The position numbers and the translations under genes were made by a program. The notes under the pieces are model-generated. The model saw nothing but the letters and a program-made list of their open reading frames with translations, searched no databases and was not told where the DNA came from. Below are positions 55,834 through 64,000 of a stretch of DNA of 64,000 bases, piece by piece; within the stretch, counting starts at the first letter, position 1; the number at the start of each line of letters is the position of its first letter. Source of the stretch: Hysterangium stoloniferum (taxonomy: Eukaryota; Basidiomycota; Agaricomycetes; Hysterangiales; Hysterangiaceae); the NCBI GenBank assembly GCA_015178975.1, contig WHVD01000003.1, positions 1,674,001-1,738,000 of the forward strand. The letters are read 5' to 3'.

Positions 55834-58800
55834 GCAGGCAACCCGATCGATGAACATTTCCTTGTCCGTGATTTCTTCGATTGATGGTGGCACATTGTTG
55901 GAAGAGTTCTTATTTCCTGACAGACCTTCGCGGTGCTGACAGTGTGCTTCCAGACAATCTCCCTTTTCAACAAAATCCTCATGAGATATAGAAATGTATA
56001 CTTCCCTACACTGAGGTTCCTCGTCTCCGGGTGGTCTATTAATCATTTCGTGATTTTCAGGGGTAGCATTATAAGCAGGAATGAAAATTGATTCACTTTG
56101 GACATTATATACTCGTGTTCCTGTACTTACAGTAGTCCATAAACCACCTCATATAGTCTTTGCTCCTCCGCTTCCTCCGAAGGATTCTGCCCGGAGTATA
56201 GATTTAACGAGACATAGTGAGCCATTTTACCTGAGTGAGGACAGTCAATTTTGAAATGCTCTGCGCTCCCACAAATCCAACACTCCTTGGAGGGTCTAGT
56301 GCTACTCCTTTTGTCACTCCTCTTGAAGAAGAGCTTCCCGTGTCATTTCCCTCACGTAGGGTCGGTCCTTCCTGCTCTGGGAGTCTTCATCGTGCCCTTG
56401 TCATCTACTTCGCTGGTGAGGACCTGATGAGGATGAATGGAATCGGGGGAAGTTGGAGTATGTTCCGGAGCTTCTAATTCTAACTCGTTTTTTTCCGTGA
56501 CCATGACCTGAGGTCTAATGGGGCGAAATCTATCTCTATGTGTTTGATTCCAAGCATTAATTAGAGCTTCCTGTAAGTTATTGGCGTGTGATTGGAGGCT
56601 CATGACGTCCTCGATGGCTTGCCCTTGTATTAAGTATAACCATTCCGTGGGCAGGGTAAGTATTAACCGGCGAGTCTCCTCTTCCTTTTCTTGGTAGAAT
56701 CCATACAGAAATCTATAGAGCTTAACTCTTCTTTGAATATATTGCACGGGGGTTTCGTGGTCGTGGTGGGGTTGGCAAAACCTCATTTCTTCCCATTCTA
56801 AGGACAATGATTCACGCCATCGTGTACCCAATAACCCTTCGACTATGCTCCAAAGGAAGGACCTGTGCAATCGACTGAATTCAGTGCGATGCTCATGATC
56901 CAAAGTAGTCCACCAGATTTTCACATTTCCTTTGAGTCGTCTGGGAAGAGCAATGCCTAGGATTGTTCTCATGGATTCTGAGATTTCCGACAAACTCATA
57001 ATGTCCATTATATAGTCCAGCGCCTTAGATTGCGAGCCGTCATATTCTGGGAGATCTGACCATTTGATTTTGAGATTGTTAGTGTTCAAGGTCAACTTCC
57101 CTGTGTCGGTCTCAAGAGCAGCGCTCCTAGTGTTCTTATTAGCACCTGTCGGGCCTCCTGGGTTTCTCGGGTTTCACCTTCTCTCATCCCAGTCTCTTCC
57201 ATGATCTGAATCGCTGGATCCATCAGAAGAATCCCCAGGCAGTCCTCCTGGGGGAAAGAAGGGGGCCCGCGAAATTGGCAAAGGTGGAAGAGTGTTGTTC
57301 GGGTAAGAAGTTCCCCTCCCAGGTATTTGTCCAGTGATTCCTTCGACGAAGGTGGTGGCGAAGGAAGAACGGTTTTGATTTGCGACCGATCTAATAGGGA
57401 CATTGGAGTGACTAACCGTCGTAAAGGGGGAAGCTACTTCAGATCCGAAAGCGACTCGATGGCGGGGGGTATTTGGCTCTTCTCTCCTTCGTGGTCTGTC
57501 TGAAGTTCCTGGTCCGCAGTCGTCCTGGGGTGACACGCTGAGAGTCTTGCTTCCACTGGCCAGAAGGACAGGTGCAATAGATTTCTCTTGGAGTCTTCCC
57601 AAGATCTCCTCCCTCGTATCCGGGGGAAAACTCTCGAGGATAGATTTACGGTTTAGAGAGCGCAGAAAGCTAGTGCCAGGGGATCCTTGGAGATCTCGAA
57701 TGAAGGTTTCGGACGTGTGAGCCGGGGAAGCGGGTACTTGGGTACTATCATCATACGAGTGGAGAACTTCCATGAGCAACTTGTCTCATTTATCACAGCA
57801 GCAAATGAGCCTATGTCGCAGGCTGTGGTAGGCGAATGGGAGGTTCAGGGAGGCTTCATATAGGGATCTTTCCAGTGTACGCATATAAAGATACCGGTAA
57901 TCCACCTTAGGTACTGTTCCACCCCGATCTAGGATCACATGTAAGATCTGTAACGTGTCATCGTGCATGGCCACTAGGTTAAGAATCCGTTCAAATAACG
58001 CTAGCCTTATACATCCCCTTCCAGCAATGTCAATGGTGACTAGTTCCTCAGACCACTCGGGGAGTTGCTCCGCCAGTTGATCTAGAGTACCTGTTTGGGA
58101 AAAGAAGGAATCGGTGATCATGATGCTATTCAACCTTGTGATGAGTCGATAGATTCTGACCGTTCAATATATGAAGTATAGTGTTTATTCAACTACTATT
58201 AGCAGGTATTGACCGTTCAGTGCAATACCGTAGATTGCTAGACTGACAGTACTAGCAAGGAGACACGCTACGCATCACAAGAGCTACTATACAGTTGCTC
58301 TTGACAGCTAGAATGAGAGAATGAAAGGGTTGACCTTTACGGTACAACTCGTAGCTAGATGTAAAATAGATAATCAACGAGAGGCTGAATATCTAAAGTA
58401 AAGAGATAGTAGCGCGAGTCGACTATAGTGTTGACGAGCGCAAAGACCTTAGAGTGGAACTCAACCTTCGCGGTTCGAGTTCAAAGTCTGTTAGTATGCG
58501 AGAAAACGCTACCTTTATAGGCAGCTGAGATGTTACCCTTGACACCTCTCGCTATTCGACGTCTGGGTCATTTACGAGGTGGTGTCTGCTGGGTAAAAAG
58601 ATGTCTATCTTTTGGTGCCGAGAGTGCCCATAGGTATACACAAGACTTCAAACTAAGAAATACGGGTATGCTCGAAGGATATAGGGAATTAAAGAAAAGG
58701 AATAGAAACTAGATAATAAAGTACTATAATATGCATATTAATCCACTGTCCAATTATGCATATATGCATACCCTTCACAAACCTGCTTAGCCAGACGGAT

Positions 58801-59252
58801 ACTTCCTTAGGCATGTTGGGGTATCTATCTAAGTAGTCCGCAGCTACTGCATCAATTTCCTTCTCTTCAATTTGTTCCGAGTAGTATTTGTCCCACTTGT
58901 CATTTGCTGGCTCAGCAAAATATACCTGACCCCTAAAGGGATTCTGCAGCATCACTTGAGGCGGTGGAAATTTTAAACCGGTGTCGTTTCTGTTTGCTCG
59001 AGCAGTAAGGAGTCCAAGGGTTTCCGACGACTTAAAATAAGAGTTATCCTTGCTCGTTCCAGCAGAATTACTCGTGGGAAGCCCACGTTCACCTTGTGAA
59101 GGTTCCAAAATGGTATCGGCCTCTTGAGTCATTAGAGATGACTTTCGTGTCGTGACATTACTGGATAGCCCTAAGCCTGGATATTCCTTTCTAGTCCGAG
59201 GGGCACCTACGGGCGTAGGGATTCGGGTGGTTCCGCCACTGGTTAAGGTCAT
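55834..59252 (-). pseudogene. gag: gag of element D (interrupted)
   Basis: ATG at 59,252 (MTLTSGGTTRIPTPVGAPRT). FPPPQVMLQNPFRGQVYF and VSVWLSRF lead to the B solo LTR (58,137-58,779), after which the frame resumes (GTLDQLAEQLPEWSEELV, VPKVDYRYLYMRTLERS). A TGA at 57,788-57,786 interrupts it. Further left are a Pro/Ser-rich linker, the Retrotrans_gag block (KIWWTTLDHEHRTEF, LPTEWLYLIQGQAIE) and a CCHC knuckle beginning CWICGSAEHFKIDC near 56,285-56,230, in shifted frames. Close relative of the gag of element C. Confidence 0.8.
58137..58779 (-). mobile_element. Solo LTR, family B, in gag of element D
   Basis: 643 bp in minus orientation, flanked by AACCT on both sides. Confidence 0.92.
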
Positions 59253-59314
59253 AATACTACTAGCTGATTGTTCGTGCGGATCGCAGTGAATGAGGGTCCG
59301 GCCCGGATCACCAC

Positions 59315-59978
59315 TGTAAAGGGTCGAGTAGTTTACCACTCAATGTACAATTGTTATCGACTAACGATAGTACGAAATACAATCAACTAGTAGTTAAGAT
59401 GTAGATTGCAATCGACCTTTAAGGTACGATTGGCAGATAATTACAAGGACGGATCGACCTTATGGTACGATTCAATTGTTTAGCTAGTTGGGCTGAAGGC
59501 CAAATAGACAAGAGAAAGTACGTAGTGTGCGAAAGAGAGAGAATATCCTAAGAAAGTTAGTTACGATGGATATTCTTACCGCGCTAGTCAAGAGCTTGAA
59601 GTCGAGTCAAATAGTAATAACGGATTTCGACTGTTTCAGTACGAAATGTAATTACTATAACTCAATGAAGAGAGATAAGTAGAAGTTTGTTTTAGACAAG
59701 ACCCCAAACCAGTACTTGCGTGTGCAGGTGATGGTTGTTGGGGTTGAAAAGTGTCTAAAATTTAGTCGTGTGACTACTACTGTGACATATGTACGCATAC
59801 TTCTTGTGGGCGAGAGCACCCACAAGCATACATGGGCTCTCGAACTATAAAGTGTATTTATGAATGATAAAGAGAGAATAAAAAATATAAAACAAAATGA
59901 AATAATTGTATTATAAAGTGGCTTAAGGTCTAGGCTTAGAGCCTTTAGTCGCACTTCCTATATGACCTATCCTTCACA
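59315..59978 (-). repeat. 5' LTR of element D
   Basis: 664 bp; on the minus strand it runs from TGTGAAGGATAGGTC to CTCGACCCTTTACA. Sequence differs from families A, B and C except at the ends. No second copy in the window. Confidence 0.75.
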
Positions 59979-60170
59979 CTGTTGTTCAATATTGTCAATG
60001 CTAACAACACTGGAAAACAAGGGTCGATTCGCTGGCCCAGCATCGAGTGCCACTGCATGAGCAGAAGGTGTGGCAACCATGCAAAGGAAGGGACGTGAGG
60101 TCAAATCTAAACACTTAGGCGGGTAACTGATGGAGTGGTGATTGCTTGAGCTGTACATTATATCACAATG

Positions 60171-60800
60171 TGTGAGAGGTATGGCGAAATACACTCAGGA
60201 AATATAGTCGGATGAGCTCTTACTATATTTCCTTTATTATTTCTATTTTCTCTCTTTTATTATATCTATAATTAGTTCGACGACCTATGTATGCGGTACA
60301 TCGACTCTTGTGGGCACACACACGCCAGACTTATGTATTCTAGTGCCTGTAGTTTAGAACTCAGACACTTTTTACACTGCAACCACGACTTACCCAGACA
60401 CCCATTAGTGTCCTGTAAGTTGTGATTGGTGTATCGTCTCGACCGTCACAGATGGGCTTTAGCTATCTACTCTATCAGAGTTTCGAACTGTACCAGTTGA
60501 AACTCAATCCTCATCGCTACTCGCGTGGACCACATCCACGCTATTCTATTATTTGACTCTCTAGTACTCTACTTTACTCTCGAGCAGTCGTTCAGAATCG
60601 CACTAGACAGTCAATTCTACTTATTCATTTTAGCTCTCTACCTTATTCTAGATAGCTACTTCCTTCTACCGTATTGAACTGAGTAGTCAATACACATTCA
60701 TTCTGTATTAGACTTCGACAGTCAATACATCTTGGTGTCATACCTAAACGGTCGATATTCTTCGTATATAGAACAGTTAGAACTTCCACCACTCTTCACA
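60171..60800 (+). mobile_element. Solo LTR, family C
   Basis: 630 bp, TGTGAGAGGTATGG...CCACTCTTCACA, flanked by CAATG on both sides. It interrupts sequence that is not obviously retrotransposon. Confidence 0.93.
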
Positions 60801-61824
60801 CAATGTGAAGAAGAGAAGCGAGCAGGTAGATGATGTCGAGGCTGCACACTGTGGAACACGCTGATTCGGGCTTGGAAGATCTAACTATCAGTTTCAGAGT
60901 CAATGCAATTATTTGGTTACCACATAGAAGGAGACGCCAATTAGGACTTGTGTGGGTCAGAACGAGTTTCATGGGCAGATGTAAGACAGCGCTATAAGGT
61001 AAAATATTGTGAACATACCGTACGATGGGCCTAATGAGCGAAGAAACCACAACCCTGGTAAGCAGACAACTAAGTTGCACTAGCCACAAAAACTCACATG
61101 GATTTAAGCCACTTATGGTATCGAAGTCTTCATGGACATAGATTAGAGCTCGCAAGAGCATCAATATTTGACATCCAGTAATTTTTTCAACATGGATAGA
61201 GGCGTGATTTCCTGGAATTCAAAAAAGAAACTTTTCATTGCACTATTATTGACAGAGGCGAAATATATATGTAGGTGTGACTCACGTTACGAAGGAATTT
61301 TTTTGCACACAGGCATTTAGAGCTGAAATCGCTTGCCCACCATTCGTCCTATCACTTCCAACTGTGATTGCCGATCCACGATTCCGATTATCAAGACTGG
61401 TGAATTTCACACTTGCACGAAGCACATTGAATGGGGAACCCCACGTGGAGAAAACGAGATGGCAAAGTAAATGAATAGCTTTTACTCAACGGCAGGATGG
61501 CGAAACAGAACCATCCATAGCTGTGCAACTTGAACATCCCATGGACACGAAGGTAAAAATGCACTCAGAGGTGAGGGTAAGATGTCGGTGCAGAGTGACA
61601 CACAAAGTATTCGCTAAGCTCTCCAGTGGTGCATCAAATGCGTACATTTGGCATGTGTCTATTTCTTCTATCATGGCGATGAATTTTTCGGGACACCCAC
61701 TTGTAGATGGCTTTGACTGGAACAATGTGAGTGTGAAATGACTTACACTTATAAATTAATGTTTGGCTCACAGTTGTTATCAGTGTTGCCAGTTTCGACT
61801 GCGGCCGATTGAACACGTTATCAT
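60801..61824. other. No recognised feature
   Basis: About 1 kb between the C solo LTR and the BCS1-like fragment. Short frames on both strands (for example 61,164-60,796 minus and 61,725-61,486 minus) have no motifs. It may hold decayed downstream exons of the BCS1-like gene, but no AAA-ATPase motif is seen. Confidence 0.4.
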
Positions 61825-62312
61825 TTATCTGTATACATGGACCCAAGGCAACGACTCGGGCATTGCATCGTAAGTTGCCATGTCATCTATATCTTGATAT
61901 CTATCAGGAGACCAAAGACCTCTTGGTGGTTTTTTGTGTGTGACTTCTATAATGTATCCCCTCCAACGGAAAAACTCATTGACTCTGTAGCTTGGCATAT
62001 AGTCGATATGCGGATTTTCATGCTCTAGGACATCCTGGAAGACTTTCCATTTCTTCTCTGAGGAGCGACGTTCAATGAAGAAATCCCTCGGCATATTCCA
62101 GATCTTCTCTTTAATCTACAATGACAAACGAGTAAACTCCCCTGTCTTCGAGTTGGGACCGATCTTACAAGATATGACGCTAACTAGTCATATGTCGGAT
62201 TTTCGGCTTCAACCTAGTATAACAATATAAATATGAAACTCAGCAATGCTCACAGAGTTGAAATCAAGATTTGAAATAGAGTTTCGTCCAACATTACGCT
62301 GCTTTGAGAGAC
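61825..62312 (-). pseudogene. BCS1-like N-terminal fragment, broken
   Basis: Resembles the N-terminal domain of fungal BCS1-like proteins (mitochondrial AAA chaperone family). Exons at 62,312-62,254, 62,213-62,169 (approximate end) and about 62,115-61,825 can be read. The last gives PRDFFIERRSSEKKWKVF and later YMPSYRVNEFFRWRGYIIEV, matching the BCS1_N pattern of a KW box followed by a FRWRGYW-type box. In the middle exon TYD is followed by TAG (62,186-62,184) where relatives have Trp (TGG). No AAA ATPase domain (Walker A/B) is found downstream. The family call is moderate, the pseudogene call follows from the stop and missing domain. Confidence 0.5.
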
Positions 62313-62484
62313 CTAAGAACAAGGGCCTACATTAGTAGATTGATGAAGGGTACAAAGATGCGCACCTACTGGTTTTGCAAAAGAGACACATACTCTTAGC
62401 ATCCCGTTCTCTATACTCAATAGTATTGATCTTCGCTGAGAAGAGCTGGGAAACCAATGAAGTAGACACGATTACATGCCAAAG

Positions 62485-63127
62485 TGTGAAGGGTATGCAT
62501 ATATCATGATTGGACTGTGGAATAATACATATATTATAGTATTTTATTATTTAGTTCTTACTCTTTTTCCCTAACTCTCTATATCTTTCGAGCATACCCG
62601 TATTTCTTAGTTCGAAGTCTTGTGTATATCTATGGGCGCTCTCGGCGCTAAATCTCAGACATCTTTTTACCCAGCAGACACCACCTCGTAAATGACCCAG
62701 ATGTCAAATAGCGAGAGGTGTCAAGGGTAACATCTAAGCTACCTATAAGGGTAGCGTTCTCTAGTCTCCTGACATACTTTGGACTCGAACCGCGAAGGTC
62801 AAGTTCCACTCTAAAGTCTTTGCGCTCGTCGACGCTATAGTCGACTCGCGCTATTATCTCTTTACTTCAGATATTCGGCTTCTCGTTGATTATCTATTTA
62901 CATTTAGCTACGAGTTGCACCGTAAAGGTCAACTCTTCGGTCTCTCATTCTAACCGTCAAGAGCAACTGTACAGTTGCTCTTGTGACGTGTAGCGTGTCT
63001 CCTTGCTAGTACTGTCAGTCTAGCAATCTACAGTATTGTACTGAATGGTCAATACTTTCTAATAGTAGTTGAATAAACACTATTCTTCTTCGTATATTGA
63101 GCGGTAGGAATCTAACGACTCTTCACA
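62485..63127 (+). repeat. 5' LTR of element B
   Basis: 643 bp, TGTGAAGGGTATGCATATA...GACTCTTCACA. Reference copy for the family. Confidence 0.92.
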
Positions 63128-63203
63128 GTGGTGATCCGGGCCGGACCGTTCTTTTCCTACGAGGGAAAACTTATTATTTGACTACTAAGACCTGAACACG
63201 CGA

Positions 63204-64000
63204 ATGACTACGGGCAAGAATCAAACACCTAGGCCTTCATCAACACTGAGTAGCTCCATGCCTCGTCAAAAATCTTCTAACCTAGAACCACCCCGTAACG
63301 TCACCCTGAGGAAGTCTTCGTCGACTTTTCAAGGATCAGCTCCTCCAGAGGATTCCCCCGGAGTAGTAGCTGGATCGTCTATGAACATTCCCCAGCTTCC
63401 TCAAGGATCAGCTCCTCCAGAGGATTCCCCCGGAGTAGTAGCTGGATCGTCAATGAACATCCCCCCCGATCCACCTGAGGAACGTTCATCACTCGAGCAG
63501 TTGGACACCCCTGGAGCTAATGTTGAGCCTAATCGAGCACCCACGCCTGTTCTCAGATTCCCTCCAAGACAGGTCATCCTTAAGCAGTTCCTCGGAGGTC
63601 ATATGGTTTACGCCCAGCCCATCGACTACAAATGGGATATGTACTACACCGATCGAATCCCCGAGGATCAGGTTACCCCCTTCGTGGAGGAGTACAGTAC
63701 GGATTACCCTATTTTACCGGAGACTGTAGCAGTCTGGTTAGGGCGTTATCAAGTGATTTTATCGGCACGGGATTTATTCACGTGACCAGGGAACCTTGAG
63801 GATTTGACCCAATCGATTCCTGAATGGTCGAACGAGGTGACGACCACTATGGAAGGAGGAAGAAGAATTTTCAAGCAGGAGGTGTTTTCTCTGTTCCTTG
63901 AAGCACTTCGTACGCATGATGATGTGTTGCAGATCCTGCATGTCCTGCTTAGCAGAGATCATGTTGTGCCTAAGGTTGACTACCAGTACATGTACATCCG
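63204..64000 (+). pseudogene. gag: gag of element B with in-frame TGA (partial)
   Basis: ATG at 63,204 (MTTGKNQTPRPSSTL). A 72-bp in-frame tandem duplication gives two copies of a 24-residue unit containing GSAPPEDSPGVVAGSSMNIP (63,330 and 63,402 onward). The core FPPRQVILKQFLGGHMVYAQ and VAVWLGRYQVILSARDLFT follows, then TGA (63,783-63,785) where element C has CGA (Arg), after which the frame stays open (PGNLEDLTQSIPEWSNEV...) to the window edge. Confidence 0.85.

Larger units (their letters stand above)
55834..59978 (-). mobile_element. Element D: 5' half of a minus-strand gypsy element
   Basis: 5' LTR at 59,978-59,315, primer-binding-like GTGGTGATCCGGGCCGGACC, gag from 59,252 leftwards. 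The element stops at the C LTR (55,833); its pol and 3' LTR are not in the window. A B solo LTR sits inside gag. Confidence 0.8.
62485..64000 (+). mobile_element. Element B: 5' end of a gypsy element, continues past the window
   Basis: 5' LTR (62,485-63,127), primer-binding-like GTGGTGATCCGGGCCGGACC, then gag to the window end. Left flank CAAAG. Defines the autonomous or semi-autonomous source of the B solo LTRs; the rest of the element is outside. Confidence 0.88.

Overview
The window is fungal nuclear DNA, almost certainly from a basidiomycete of the Agaricomycetes type. Host genes are cut by many GT-AG introns of about 48-70 bp and spaced closely on both strands. The proteins look basidiomycete, and the repeats are LTR retrotransposons of fungal chromovirus and copia types. 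I cannot name the species.

Host block (1 to about 25,100). Nine complete genes and one partial gene could be rebuilt from exons with the reading frame checked across the splice sites (only partly for the ABC transporter): an unidentified partial gene on the minus strand; CTU1/NCS6 (tRNA wobble-uridine thiolation); ERG27 (3-keto sterol reductase); NOP9 (Pumilio ribosome-biogenesis factor); a carboxypeptidase Y-like serine carboxypeptidase; an IME4/METTL3 m6A RNA methyltransferase; a full-size PDR-type ABC transporter; CDT1 (replication licensing); a CCCH zinc-finger protein; and RhoGDI (RDI1). These are mostly single-copy housekeeping genes and form no obvious pathway or operon. A 176-bp MITE with TA flanks lies between the CCCH and RhoGDI genes.

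First retrotransposon (25,947-33,639). This is a complete chromovirus (Ty3/gypsy with a chromodomain), with 720-bp LTRs and a 5-bp target duplication (CTTAT). Gag has a frameshift and pol has an in-frame TGA. Between pol and the 3' LTR, on the opposite strand, sits a three-exon gene for a coiled-coil protein with a Zn2Cys6-type cysteine pattern.

Retrotransposon nest (33,794-64,000). Four LTR families with related termini (called A, B, C and D here) are nested. A minus-strand chromovirus (C) spans 34,727-55,833. It is interrupted by a 1.9-kb copia element that has only gag (expanded by about 52 copies of an 8-bp unit), by solo LTRs of families A and B, by a 569-bp TRIM whose two LTRs each contain a tRNA-like sequence with Pol III A and B boxes, and by a whole 6-kb non-autonomous A element full of GC-rich minisatellites. 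To the right lie the gag half of a D element, solo C and B LTRs, a broken BCS1-like host gene and the 5' end of a B element that runs off the window. At least 13 target-site duplications support this layout.

The most novel-looking items are the tRNA-bearing TRIM, the antisense zinc-cluster gene in the chromovirus, the likely self-priming signal of that element, the octanucleotide-expanded gag, and a repeated pattern of in-frame TGA codons that fits CpG deamination.
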